From positions 248,001 to 312,000 of the forward strand of contig NZ_JAJAWG010000002.1 of NCBI RefSeq assembly GCF_020531905.1: DNA of 64,000 nt. The letters run 5' to 3'. Shown here piece after piece: positions 17,780 to 25,820 of this stretch (positions within the stretch are counted from its first letter, which is position 1; the number at the start of each line of letters is the position of its first letter). This DNA is from Deefgea salmonis. GTDB taxonomy: Bacteria; Pseudomonadota; Gammaproteobacteria; Burkholderiales; Chitinibacteraceae. Made by a program: the position numbers and the translations under genes. The notes beneath the pieces were generated by a model that saw nothing but the letters and a program-made list of their open reading frames with translations, was not told the origin of the DNA and made no database searches.

Positions 17780-19006
17780 ATGGCATTGATCGTCCAGAAA
17801 TACGGTGGCACATCGGTGGGTACGACCGACCGAATTAAAAATGTGGCTCGCCGCGTCGCCAAACATAAAGCACAAGGTCACGATATTGTTGTCGTGCTGT
17901 CTGCCATGTCTGGTGAAACCAATCGTTTGATTGGCCTCGCTAAAGAAATGCAAGTCAATCCTGATCCGCGTGAGCTTGACGTCATCGTCTCGACCGGTGA
18001 GCAGGTCACCATTGGCTTGCTGGTTATGGCTTTGAAAGACATCGGCATCGATGCGATTTCATACACTGGCGCTCAAGTGAAAATCTTGACCGATAGCGCG
18101 CACACCAAAGCACGTATTCAGCATATTGATGATGCCAATATGCGTGCGGATTTAAGTGCCGGTAAAGTGGTCGTGGTTGCTGGCTTTCAAGGTGTTGATC
18201 CTGATGGCAACATCACGACGTTGGGTCGTGGTGGCTCAGACACCACCGGTGTGGCTTTAGCGGCAGCATTAAAAGCCGATGAGTGCCAAATCTATACTGA
18301 CGTGGATGGGGTTTACACTACCGACCCACGCGTGGTGCCAGAGGCCAAAAAGCTAACAACGATTACTTTTGAAGAAATGCTGGAAATGGCCAGCTTGGGT
18401 TCAAAAGTATTGCAAATTCGCTCTGTTGAATTTGCTGGTAAATATAATGTGAAATTGCGCGTGTTGTCTTCCTTCCAAGAAGAAGGCGAGGGCACGCTGA
18501 TTACCTTCGAGGAAGACTCTACCGTGGAAAAACCAGTCATCTCCGGCATCGCTTTTAATCGCGACGAAGCCCGTGTCAACGTTATTGGTGTTCCTGATAA
18601 GCCCGGTATCGCTTACCAAATTTTAGGCCCAGTGGCTGATGCCAATATTGATGTCGACATGATTATCCAAAATGTTGGTCAAGACGGCACCACCGATTTC
18701 TCGTTCACGGTGCCTAAAGGTGAGCTCGCGCGCACGATTAAGGTTCTGGAAGGCGTGCAAAGCCATATTGGCGGTCAATCGGTTTCGGGTGACGACAAAA
18801 TTTGTAAAGTCTCGATTGTTGGCGTAGGCATGCGCTCGCACGTTGGCGTTGCGTCAACGATGTTCCGCACTTTGGCGGAAGAAGGCATCAATATTCAAAT
18901 GATTTCGACGTCTGAAATCAAAATTTCTGTCGTTTTAGACGAGAAATACTTGGAATTGGCCGTTCGTGTATTGCATAAAGCGTTTGGTTTAGACCGTACG
19001 CTGTAA
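17780..19006 (+). CDS. lysC: Aspartate kinase
   Basis: A 408-residue enzyme that phosphorylates aspartate, the first step to lysine, threonine and methionine. The N-terminal kinase domain starts with the nucleotide-binding KYGGTSVG (7-14) and includes the substrate region SAMSGETNRL and GRGGSDTTGVALAAAL. The C-terminal third (about 265-408) holds two ACT domains that bind feedback inhibitors. It is monofunctional, with no fused homoserine dehydrogenase. It stands alone and is followed by a tRNA cluster on the same strand. Confidence 0.96.
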   Translation: MALIVQKYGGTSVGTTDRIKNVARRVAKHKAQGHDIVVVLSAMSGETNRLIGLAKEMQVNPDPRELDVIVSTGEQVTIGLLVMALKDIGIDAISYTGAQVKILTDSAHTKARIQHIDDANMRADLSAGKVVVVAGFQGVDPDGNITTLGRGGSDTTGVALAAALKADECQIYTDVDGVYTTDPRVVPEAKKLTTITFEEMLEMASLGSKVLQIRSVEFAGKYNVKLRVLSSFQEEGEGTLITFEEDSTVEKPVISGIAFNRDEARVNVIGVPDKPGIAYQILGPVADANIDVDMIIQNVGQDGTTDFSFTVPKGELARTIKVLEGVQSHIGGQSVSGDDKICKVSIVGVGMRSHVGVASTMFRTLAEEGINIQMISTSEIKISVVLDEKYLELAVRVLHKAFGLDRTL

Positions 19007-19185
19007 TTTAAGCCTGATTGAAGTGTTGCTTTTGGCTGCGCCATTTAAAAATGTCGTTTCAGGCTAAAAAATACACTTGTTGTAAAATCAGTAGCTTACG
19101 TAGTTAATCGACATTTCATCAGAAATATTCAATTAGAAGTGTTGACGGAGGCCGATAGTGTGTATATTATTCGGTCTCCCTGAAC

Positions 19186-19277
19186 GGAGATGTGGATGAG
19201 TGGCTGAAATCACCGCCCTGCTAAGGCGACATACGGGGTAACCTGTATCGAGGGTTCGAATCCCTCCGTCTCCGCCA
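19186..19277 (+). tRNA. tRNA-Ser (GCT)
   Basis: A 92-nt class II tRNA with a 7-bp acceptor stem GGAGATG/CGTCTCC (one T-G pair), long variable arm, GGTTCGAATCC T-arm and encoded CCA. The anticodon loop CTGCTAA gives anticodon GCT, reading AGC and AGT. Confidence 0.95.
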
Positions 19278-19297
19278 GGATCTTTAAGTTGTACAGT

Positions 19298-19374
19298 GCG
19301 CCCGTAGCTCAGTTGGATAGAGTATCTGGCTACGAACCAGAGGGTCGGGCGTTCGAATCGCTCCGGGCGCACCA
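19298..19374 (+). tRNA. tRNA-Arg (ACG), copy 1
   Basis: A 77-nt tRNA with acceptor stem GCGCCCG/CGGGCGC, anticodon stem TCTGG/CCAGA and loop CTACGAA, giving anticodon ACG (read as ICG after deamination). CCA is encoded. It is identical to the copy at 19511. Confidence 0.95.
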
Positions 19375-19395
19375 ACACTTAAAGCGTTTTACAAA

Positions 19396-19471
19396 GTCTC
19401 CATCGTCTAGAGGCCTAGGACACTGCCCTTTCACGGCGGCGACCGGGGTTCGAATCCCCGTGGAGACGCCA
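19396..19471 (+). tRNA. tRNA-Glu (TTC), copy 1
   Basis: A 76-nt tRNA with acceptor GTCTCCA/TGGAGAC, anticodon loop CTTTCAC giving TTC, and encoded CCA. It differs from the second tRNA-Glu at 19614 in the acceptor stem and D-arm. Confidence 0.94.
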
Positions 19472-19510
19472 ACTGTCGAGTTGGTGAGTTTTAAAAGTTT
19501 GAAATACAGT

Positions 19511-19587
19511 GCGCCCGTAGCTCAGTTGGATAGAGTATCTGGCTACGAACCAGAGGGTCGGGCGTTCGAATCGCTCCGGGCGCACCA
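19511..19587 (+). tRNA. tRNA-Arg (ACG), copy 2
   Basis: Identical over all 77 nt to the tRNA-Arg at 19298, including encoded CCA. The six bases before each copy (TACAGT) are also the same, which points to local duplication of an Arg-Glu pair. Confidence 0.95.
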
Positions 19588-19613
19588 ATTTCTTACTGCA
19601 TTAGATCTACAGA

Positions 19614-19688
19614 GTTCCCATAGTTTAGCGGTTAGAACACTGCCCTTTCACGGCGGCGGCCGGGGTTCGATTCCCCGTGGGAACGCCA
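19614..19688 (+). tRNA. tRNA-Glu (TTC), copy 2
   Basis: A 75-nt tRNA with acceptor GTTCCCA/TGGGAAC, loop CTTTCAC (anticodon TTC) and encoded CCA. It is a different isodecoder from the Glu gene at 19396. Confidence 0.94.
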
Positions 19689-19702
19689 AAATTCGAATGA
19701 AT

Positions 19703-19733
19703 AACGACTTAAGCGCAAGCTAAGTCGTTTTTT
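19703..19733 (+). terminator. Terminator of the tRNA cluster
   Basis: AACGACTTA (19703-19711) pairs with TAAGTCGTT (19721-19729) and runs into a seven-T tract (19727-19733), 14 bases after the last tRNA. Confidence 0.85.
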
Positions 19734-19986
19734 ATTGCCTGTCACTTTAGCCGCGCAGTGAATTTCGTCATCCAGCACCGGTCATCACCGTGTTTTCCCC
19801 GCTTTGCCAATGAAATCAATCCAGTCAGAATCAATTTAAGCCATGAAAGCCATTGGCATGCAAAGCAGACCTTACTGTGTGACGATTTTTTACGACGCTA
19901 GCCACCAATTCAGTCTCGCTACGCTGTCAGCTGGGTTTAAATCAGGTACATTAGGCTAGGATTAAATCAAGAATAAGGATGAGACA

Positions 19987-20310
19987 GTGAAAAAAAATAA
20001 TCTAGTGCTGGCAAGTTTGCTGTGTTTGAGTTTGATGGCGTGTGGTGAAAAGCCTGCTGCGACGCAGCTTGACGCCAATTCAGTTGATTCCAAGTATCAA
20101 AATCCATTACTGAATATCGATCCCGCCCAATTTAGTGCGGTGCTCGGTGAATGTGGCAAAGTGCTCTACGCCGCTTCAGCCCCGATTGATGAGACCTGTC
20201 GCAACGACGTGAAGGCCAGAGCGGCGAAGCAAGGCATTATGCTCACCGATACGCATTTAAATGAACCTTTGGTGCATGACCGTTATCAATACAGCACGCG
20301 CGCGCAGTAA
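19987..20310 (+). CDS. Small lipoprotein of unknown function
   Basis: A 107-residue protein that starts at GTG 19987 after AAGGATGAG. The signal peptide ends in the lipobox LMAC with C19 as the lipid-modified cysteine, so it is anchored in a membrane facing the periplasm. The mature part has two further cysteines (in GECGK and ETCRN), which could form a disulfide. I recognise no domain. It is monocistronic, with a strong terminator 40 bp after the stop. Confidence 0.7.
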   Translation: MKKNNLVLASLLCLSLMACGEKPAATQLDANSVDSKYQNPLLNIDPAQFSAVLGECGKVLYAASAPIDETCRNDVKARAAKQGIMLTDTHLNEPLVHDRYQYSTRAQ

Positions 20311-20349
20311 GTTGCATCATCGCGGATTTAGCGCGTTCAAACGGAGAAT

Positions 20350-20383
20350 AAAAAAGGGTGCAGATTGAACTGCACCCTTTTTT
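20350..20383. terminator. Bidirectional terminator
   Basis: A perfect stem AAAAAAGGGTGCAG / CTGCACCCTTTTTT with a 6-base loop (ATTGAA). It separates the lipoprotein gene from the convergent heme-island oxidoreductase gene and has T-runs for both directions. Confidence 0.92.
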
Positions 20384-20401
20384 ATCGTCTGGCGTTTAGG
20401 T

Positions 20402-21046
20402 TTATTTTTTTCCTAACACAGTAATGGTTTTCCGGCTGTTGTCTGAGCACAAGGCAAGTTGTAGTAATGCCAGCGCCGCGTCGGCGCGTGGCAAATAATC
20501 GCAGCTATCTGGCGCTGCTGTTGTTTCGTCCTCAATCACATAGTGGCCAGTGGCTGCTTGATGCGTGAGCCCGCCGGGACGAACAATCAGCCAATCTAGC
20601 TGGCTGCGACGTAAATGCTGTTCGGCGCGGGTTTTCGCTTGCAGCGCTTCGCCCAATGCTGCTTGCGCTGCTGGTGATAAACGTGACCATTGTTCATCGC
20701 AGCCCAAAGACGTCAGCAACACAAATCGACATGCATGACTGGCTTGCTGCGCGGCATGAATGGCATTGATATTGCCAATCTCGTCAACACGGCGGCCTTC
20801 AGCATTCTTGCCGCCAAGTAGACTAATTAATAAAGGCGCCGCCGCCGCTGCAATGGCATTTTGGCAGTCATTCAAATTAAACGCATCGCCGTGCAAAATG
20901 GTCACGCCGGCAGCAGCCAGTGCTTGGGTATCGCGACCAGCGCGCACCATGCAGGCAACGCGCAAGCCTTGGCGGCGGGCGTGTTGCACTAAATGCCAGC
21001 CAGTATTGGCCGCGCCACCCAAAATTAATAGATCGTGTTGTTTCAT
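20402..21046 (-). CDS. NAD(P)-binding SDR/NmrA-like oxidoreductase in the heme island
   Basis: A 214-residue Rossmann-fold protein resembling short atypical dehydrogenases. The N-terminal LLILGGAANTGWHLVQHA is a dinucleotide-binding loop of the GxxxxTG type, and VLLTSLGCDE plus LIVRPGGLT match later strands of the family. It overlaps hutX by four bases (ATGA), so it is the last gene of the hutW-hutX operon. A role as the NAD(P)H-dependent reductase of heme breakdown is suggested by position only; relatives also include sugar-nucleotide and flavin reductases. Confidence 0.8.
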   Translation of the reverse strand: MKQHDLLILGGAANTGWHLVQHARRQGLRVACMVRAGRDTQALAAAGVTILHGDAFNLNDCQNAIAAAAAPLLISLLGGKNAEGRRVDEIGNINAIHAAQQASHACRFVLLTSLGCDEQWSRLSPAAQAALGEALQAKTRAEQHLRRSQLDWLIVRPGGLTHQAATGHYVIEDETTAAPDSCDYLPRADAALALLQLALCSDNSRKTITVLGKK

Positions 21047-21567
21047 GCTAATTTACAATATTGCGCGGCAAATTGGCGTAATGCATCGAGTTGATCTTGG
21101 CGCAACTCACCAGCTTCATTACGACCAACAAAGATTTTAAACATTGGGTCGCCATTTAAATTGCAAAAAATAAGGCAAGCGGTTGGCTTATTCATAAATG
21201 GCCGCTCAATCCAATAGATGGCGCTGCATTGGCTAAAGCGTAAATGGCCGTGTAAACCGATGCTGTTTTTCCAGTTATAAAAACCGTGACTGACTTCGCC
21301 GTAGGGGAGTGGGCCGGTAAATTCTAAAATCGCATCATTGCTATTACTGATCACCGTCACGCTGCTTTGCCAAGCATGCATCATGTCCAATAGCGGGACA
21401 AACTGGCTGCCAGCCATTTTTTGCCACAGGGTGTTAGGCAGGCATTCGATCACGGTTTGTAGCGGGCACGCGAGGCTATCGGCCAATTGCTCTAAAACAA
21501 TCCCTGGGTTTTTAGCCAGGCGGCTTTGTAGGGCGGTGATTTGTTCGGCATTTAAAGTGGGGTTCAT
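21043..21567 (-). CDS. hutX: Heme utilization carrier protein HutX
   Basis: A 174-residue cytosolic heme-binding protein of the HutX/ChuX family, thought to receive heme from the importer and pass it to degradation enzymes. The central part (ISNSNDAILEFTGPLPYGEV and GFYNWKNSIGLHGHLRF) and the C-terminal FKIFVGRNEAGELRQDQL are typical. I chose ATG 21567 because it follows a TGGAG ribosome site and gives the normal family length; the longer frame would run back into hutW. It lies 17 bp after hutW and overlaps the oxidoreductase gene by four bases. Confidence 0.88.
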   Translation of the reverse strand: MNPTLNAEQITALQSRLAKNPGIVLEQLADSLACPLQTVIECLPNTLWQKMAGSQFVPLLDMMHAWQSSVTVISNSNDAILEFTGPLPYGEVSHGFYNWKNSIGLHGHLRFSQCSAIYWIERPFMNKPTACLIFCNLNGDPMFKIFVGRNEAGELRQDQLDALRQFAAQYCKLA

Positions 21568-21584
21568 GGTGGCTCCAGACAGCA

Positions 21585-22850
21585 TTAAAGTAATACAGCA
21601 AGTTCGCGGGTGAGTGTTGGTGACCAGAATCGGCCAGCAATACTCAGTGCGGCGTGTTGACCATCGATATTGAGTAAGCCTGCGACTTGCCATTCATTGA
21701 TTTTTTCTAGTGCAGCGGGGTAGGCGGCGAGTCGTTCGAGTGACAACACGCCACGATCAAGTTCGCCCTGAATCTGGCCGAAAATGCGTTTTTTATCGCT
21801 CACGCCGGCGATATAGCTCAAAGGTTTGCTGGTGCTGGCCAAATAGGCAGTTAATTCGCCCTGCACTTGATAGCTCAAACCCGAGTGGCAGCCACCCGCG
21901 CCCGAGCCAAAGGCGAGGCAGTCGTGACCGGTTTTAATCGCGCTGTTGTAGCGGTTGCGCTCGTTTTTTTGCGGATTGGCAAAATGACTATTACTCACTT
22001 GCACCCAACCAGCCGCTTGCATTTTATGCACGGCGTAGGCGTATTGACGCGCTTGTGTGGCCAAATCAGGCAAAGGCTTGAGCGCGCCTTTTGCTATCAT
22101 GCGATTGATCGGCAAAGACGGAAAAGCATTAAACGCATAAATATCCAGTCCTGAAAGCCCTAATGACAATGCCACATCCAAATCGTGCGTCCATTTCTCA
22201 TCATCTTGGCCCGGTAGGCCAAGCATTAAATCGGCCACAATCACGGCATCACAGTCTTGGCATAAAGCGCGCAAATAATCGGCAGCCGCTTCACCGCTAT
22301 GGTGGCGGCCTAAACGGCGGCGCAGTTGGCTATCAAAACTTTGCACGCCAATCGAGATCCGATTGGCGCCCGCCGCGAGGCAAGCGTCGACTTTGTCGCG
22401 ATCAAAATGCGAAATCCGCCCTTCGATGGTGATTTCGCAATCATCGGTCAGTGGCAAATACTGGCGAGCGGCGCTCAATAGTCGCGTTAAATCGTTGGCA
22501 GAGAGTGCCGTTGGCGTGCCGCCGCCAAAATACAGCGCTTGAATACTGCCGCCAGTAGGGCGAGTGCTGGCGTCTTGAGCGAGCTCGGCAATCAAGCGAT
22601 CGACATAGGGCGTGCCGTGTTTTTCTTGCCATGCATTGCGATAAAAACCGCAGAACACACAATGATTGGCACAAAATGGGATATGAAAATAAGCCAAAGC
22701 GCCGTCGCTAATGGCCGCTTGCGTTAGCGTGGCTTGCATCTGCGGCCATTGCTCAGCAGGAATCGGATTGGCGCCCCACATCGGCATCAGTGCTTTGCGC
22801 TCTGTAAAAGCGTCGGGTAATACATCGTTGTTGCAGGTGAATGGCTTCAT
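21585..22850 (-). CDS. hutW: Heme-degrading radical SAM enzyme HutW (ChuW family)
   Basis: A 421-residue radical SAM protein related to HemN. The [4Fe-4S]-SAM cluster is held by C60, C64 and C67 in FCANHCVFC, followed by GGGTPT for SAM binding. ChuW-type enzymes open the heme ring anaerobically by methyl transfer to free the iron. It is the first gene of a hutW-hutX-oxidoreductase operon, with a Fur-box-like palindrome starting 16 bp upstream of its ATG. Its own promoter lies in the 200 bp between it and hmuV. Confidence 0.9.
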   Translation of the reverse strand: MKPFTCNNDVLPDAFTERKALMPMWGANPIPAEQWPQMQATLTQAAISDGALAYFHIPFCANHCVFCGFYRNAWQEKHGTPYVDRLIAELAQDASTRPTGGSIQALYFGGGTPTALSANDLTRLLSAARQYLPLTDDCEITIEGRISHFDRDKVDACLAAGANRISIGVQSFDSQLRRRLGRHHSGEAAADYLRALCQDCDAVIVADLMLGLPGQDDEKWTHDLDVALSLGLSGLDIYAFNAFPSLPINRMIAKGALKPLPDLATQARQYAYAVHKMQAAGWVQVSNSHFANPQKNERNRYNSAIKTGHDCLAFGSGAGGCHSGLSYQVQGELTAYLASTSKPLSYIAGVSDKKRIFGQIQGELDRGVLSLERLAAYPAALEKINEWQVAGLLNIDGQHAALSIAGRFWSPTLTRELAVLL

Positions 22851-22866
22851 GGTCTAGGGTTTAAAT

Positions 22867-22885
22867 ATTAATGATATTCATTATC
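22867..22885 (-). promoter_or_regulatory. Fur box upstream of hutW
   Basis: The 19-mer ATTAATGATATTCATTATC matches the classical Fur consensus at 16 of 19 positions. It is centred about 25 bp ahead of the hutW start, where Fur with iron would block transcription. Confidence 0.8.
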
Positions 22886-22944
22886 ATTTGAATTGGGTTA
22901 AATTTTTTGATTTAAATCAATTCAAATCCGATCGAGGCTGAACA

Positions 22945-23076
22945 ATGGCGATCAACTGGGGTGTGATTGTGGTCTGGCGCTACTTGTTTATTACGCTGGG
23001 TTTGGCGATCCAACGCGCAGGATGTTCCGCCTCAACGAGGCGTCACGCCGTCCTTAGTGGGGTGGCGATAGGTTAG
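22945..23076 (+). CDS. Possible small membrane protein, 43 residues
   Basis: A short ATG frame that begins INWGVIVVWRYLFITLGLAI, a plausible membrane helix, followed by a short basic tail. GAGG lies 8-11 bases before the start. It is antisense to nothing known and fills most of the gap between hutW and hmuV, starting some 60 bp from the Fur box on the opposite strand. It may be chance; no homologue is known to me. Confidence 0.25.
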   Translation: MAINWGVIVVWRYLFITLGLAIQRAGCSASTRRHAVLSGVAIG

Positions 23077-23077
23077 C

Positions 23078-23866
23078 TTAACCGTCAAATAACACCAAAG
23101 GCCGCTGTGGGTCTTGCGGATGGGCGATCACGGTGGCGGCGAGTTGATACGTTTGCTGTAAATGTTCAGGGGTTAAAACATCTTGGGGTATACCGCTGGC
23201 AATAATGTCGCCCTTGGCCAGCATGGCAATACGGCTACAGTAGCGTGCGGCCAAATTCACATCATGTAATACCGCAACCACGGCAATACCGGCCTCACGG
23301 GTGAGTTTTTGCGCCGCAGCCAAGAGGCCATGTTGATGCAATGGATCTAAACTCGACGTTGGCTCGTCCAGCAATACACAGCGATATTCCCCCACTTGTT
23401 GCGCTGCCAAGGCTTGCACCAAGATGCGGGCAAATTGCACGCGCTGCTGCTCGCCACCGGATAAAGTTGGGTAGCGCCGCCCAGTGAGGTGGCTAACATC
23501 AGCCCATTGCTGCGCCGCATGCGCCACCTCGGCCACCGCACTGGGCGACAATTCGGCAAACGGATACGCGCCCATGGCAATCACTTCATCGACCGATAAA
23601 TTAAACCCCAGCCCAGGATTTTGTGGCAAAACGGCACGAACGCGCGCCAATTGCTGGCTGTCGAACTCACGGACATCTTGCCCGGCCCAGCGCACATGGC
23701 CGTGCTGGGGCGTCAGCTCGCCTGAAAGTAAGGACAGCAGTGTGGATTTGCCTGCGCCATTGGCGCCCAGAATCGCGGTGAATTCGCCGGCAGGAATTGC
23801 CAGTGACACCTGATTTAAAATCGGCCGATGGCAGCGTGCAAAAGAAACTTGATCGAGAGTTAACAT
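23078..23866 (-). CDS. hmuV: Heme ABC transporter ATP-binding protein
   Basis: A 262-residue ATPase of the iron-chelate type. The Walker A is GANGAGKST (about 34-42), the signature LSGGEQQRV, and Walker B VLLDEPTSSLD, with the H-loop histidine in VAVLHDVNLA. It energises heme import through HmuU. It is 8 bp after the permease gene in the hmuTUV order. The length and C-terminus are normal. Confidence 0.92.
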   Translation of the reverse strand: MLTLDQVSFARCHRPILNQVSLAIPAGEFTAILGANGAGKSTLLSLLSGELTPQHGHVRWAGQDVREFDSQQLARVRAVLPQNPGLGFNLSVDEVIAMGAYPFAELSPSAVAEVAHAAQQWADVSHLTGRRYPTLSGGEQQRVQFARILVQALAAQQVGEYRCVLLDEPTSSLDPLHQHGLLAAAQKLTREAGIAVVAVLHDVNLAARYCSRIAMLAKGDIIASGIPQDVLTPEHLQQTYQLAATVIAHPQDPQRPLVLFDG

Positions 23867-23874
23867 AAATCAGC

Positions 23875-24882
23875 TTAAGACTTGCGGCTAAGTAATAGCC
23901 AAAGAAAAAACGGCCCGCCAATCAAGCTAGTGACGACGCCAATGGGGAGCTCGGCCGGTGCCACGGCGATGCGGGCGATATAGTCGGCGAGCACTAAAGC
24001 GATGGCACCGAGTAAAAATGAAGCCGGTAATAAGCGCCGATGATCGGCACCCAACAGCATGCGCGCGCAATGCGGCACCACTAAACCGACAAAACCAATG
24101 CCACCGGTGGCGGCGACTAAAGGGCCAATTAATAGCGCCACTAACACAATCAATTTGCGGCGTAAGCCTTTAATCGCAAAACCCAAATGCAAGGCTTCGC
24201 GCTCACCGAGCAGTAGCGCATTCATGGCGCGCCAATAGCGCATAATCCAGATTGAAATTAGCAATAAAAAGGGCGCAAGCATCGCCAATCGTTGCCAGCT
24301 GGCACCCGCTAAACTGCCCATATTCCAAAAAGTCAGGCTACGCAATTGATTGTCGTCGGCCAGATAAGTAAATAGCCCCATCAAGCTGCCACAAATGGCG
24401 TTAATCGCAATACCCGCGAGTAATAAACCGGCCATGCCGGCGTAACGCCGACCAAGGTGATACGCCAAAGCGGTGGCTAAAATACTGCCTAGAAAAGCCG
24501 CAGGCGCTAAAATCGCAAAACTACCCCCCCCCAGTACAATCGCACAGACCGCACCCAGAGAAGCGCCGGACGATATACCTATTAGTCCCGGTTCAGCCAA
24601 TGGATTGCGAAACAGCGCTTGCATTGTCGCCCCCGCGAGCGCCAAAACGCCGCCGGCTAAAGCGGCAAACAGCACGCGTGGCAAACGGATTTCGAGCAAA
24701 ACATCGCGCCAAAACTGCTGCTCATCGTTCAATTTTTGCGCCGTGCTGAACAACAAACTCGGGATGGCATTGAGGGGAATTTGCACCGTACCGTGGCTAG
24801 CGGTAAAGATGAGCAGGGCGAGCAATACGCCGACGCCCAACAGCCAGTTAATTGAATGGGCAAACTGAAGTCGACAGCACAT
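23875..24882 (-). CDS. hmuU: Heme ABC transporter permease (FecCD family)
   Basis: A 335-residue permease with about 9-10 membrane helices. Family marks are RLPRVLFAALAGGVLALAGATMQ, NPLAEPGLIGISSGASLGAV and GGIGFVGLVVPH. It begins in a one-base TAATG overlap with hmuT. A tract of nine G (plus-strand C at 24524-24532) encodes the glycines 118-120 in LGGGSFA; the frame is intact here, but a change of one base would end the protein early. Confidence 0.93.
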   Translation of the reverse strand: MCCRLQFAHSINWLLGVGVLLALLIFTASHGTVQIPLNAIPSLLFSTAQKLNDEQQFWRDVLLEIRLPRVLFAALAGGVLALAGATMQALFRNPLAEPGLIGISSGASLGAVCAIVLGGGSFAILAPAAFLGSILATALAYHLGRRYAGMAGLLLAGIAINAICGSLMGLFTYLADDNQLRSLTFWNMGSLAGASWQRLAMLAPFLLLISIWIMRYWRAMNALLLGEREALHLGFAIKGLRRKLIVLVALLIGPLVAATGGIGFVGLVVPHCARMLLGADHRRLLPASFLLGAIALVLADYIARIAVAPAELPIGVVTSLIGGPFFLWLLLSRKS

Positions 24883-25727
24883 TAATATTTCGCCGCGTTA
24901 ATGAGTTGACGTAACGCTTCTGGCAGGCGCGGGCCAAAGCCAAGCAGTAATAAATCATCCATCACAATCACGCGTTTATTTTTGGCCGCAGGCGATTGCG
25001 CCAAGCCGGGGCGCGCCAATAAACCGGCCATCCCACCCATGCTGCTTAAAGTGCTGGTGGTGGTGATAATCACGTCGGGGCGCAGCGCCGCCATGCCTTC
25101 GCGTGACAATGGCTTATAGCCTTGTTGCTGCGCTAGCACATTGTGTAAACCGGCCAATTGCATCATCGCGTCGGCGCTGGTGTTTTTACCGGCGCCTTCT
25201 GGCTCGCCACTGCGACTCATCAGCATTAACGCGCTGCTGGTACTGGTGATTGTGCTGGTAGTAGGCTGCAATGCTTTGACTTCTTGGCTGATTTTATTGG
25301 CCAATTGCTCGCCTTGTTGCGGTAGATTAAGCGCCGCAGCGACCCCGCGAATGCGTTGCGATAATGCTGAAAGATTGGCTTGGCCGGGCAAAATAATCAC
25401 TTTGATGCCCATCTTGCGTAGCTGGGCTAAGGCTTGTGGTGGACCGGCTTGATCGGTCGCCAACACGATATCGGCCTTGCTGGCCAATACGCCTTCAAGC
25501 GAAAACTGCCGGTAATAGCCAACTTTCGGTAGTTGATTGGCTGCTGCTGGATACACACTGGATTGATCGACGGCGACCAGATGCTGCTCGGCGTTCAGTG
25601 CGTAAATAATTTCAGTCAGCGGGCCACCTAAACTCACCACGCGGGGTGGTTTAGCTAGAGCAAGTGCGCTGAAACTAGCAATAAAAAAGAGCAGCAAAAG
25701 GGAGGTCAAAGAATAATAAATACGCAT
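24882..25727 (-). CDS. hmuT: Heme ABC transporter periplasmic binding protein
   Basis: A 281-residue BtuF/HmuT-type binding protein with an N-terminal signal peptide that ends near ALALA. The segments RVVSLGGPLTEIIYAL and ADIVLATDQAGPPQALAQLRKMGIKV belong to the first lobe, and GAGKNTSADAMMQLAG and LRPDVIITTTSTL to the second. It carries heme from the outer-membrane receptor to HmuUV. It lies 93 bp after hmuS and overlaps hmuU by one base. Confidence 0.9.
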   Translation of the reverse strand: MRIYYSLTSLLLLFFIASFSALALAKPPRVVSLGGPLTEIIYALNAEQHLVAVDQSSVYPAAANQLPKVGYYRQFSLEGVLASKADIVLATDQAGPPQALAQLRKMGIKVIILPGQANLSALSQRIRGVAAALNLPQQGEQLANKISQEVKALQPTTSTITSTSSALMLMSRSGEPEGAGKNTSADAMMQLAGLHNVLAQQQGYKPLSREGMAALRPDVIITTTSTLSSMGGMAGLLARPGLAQSPAAKNKRVIVMDDLLLLGFGPRLPEALRQLINAAKY

Positions 25728-25820
25728 GATATATCCAGCAGTAAACGAGTTATGGACTCAAGCTCGCTGGGTTTGGCTTGCCATAACGTGGCAGCTCAAA
25801 CCCAAGTTCAGTACAGCAAT

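Noticed and set aside
19289-19723. A 144-codon frame across the tRNA cluster
   Set aside because: It is a translation of the tRNA genes; the repeated peptide comes from the duplicated tRNA-Arg.
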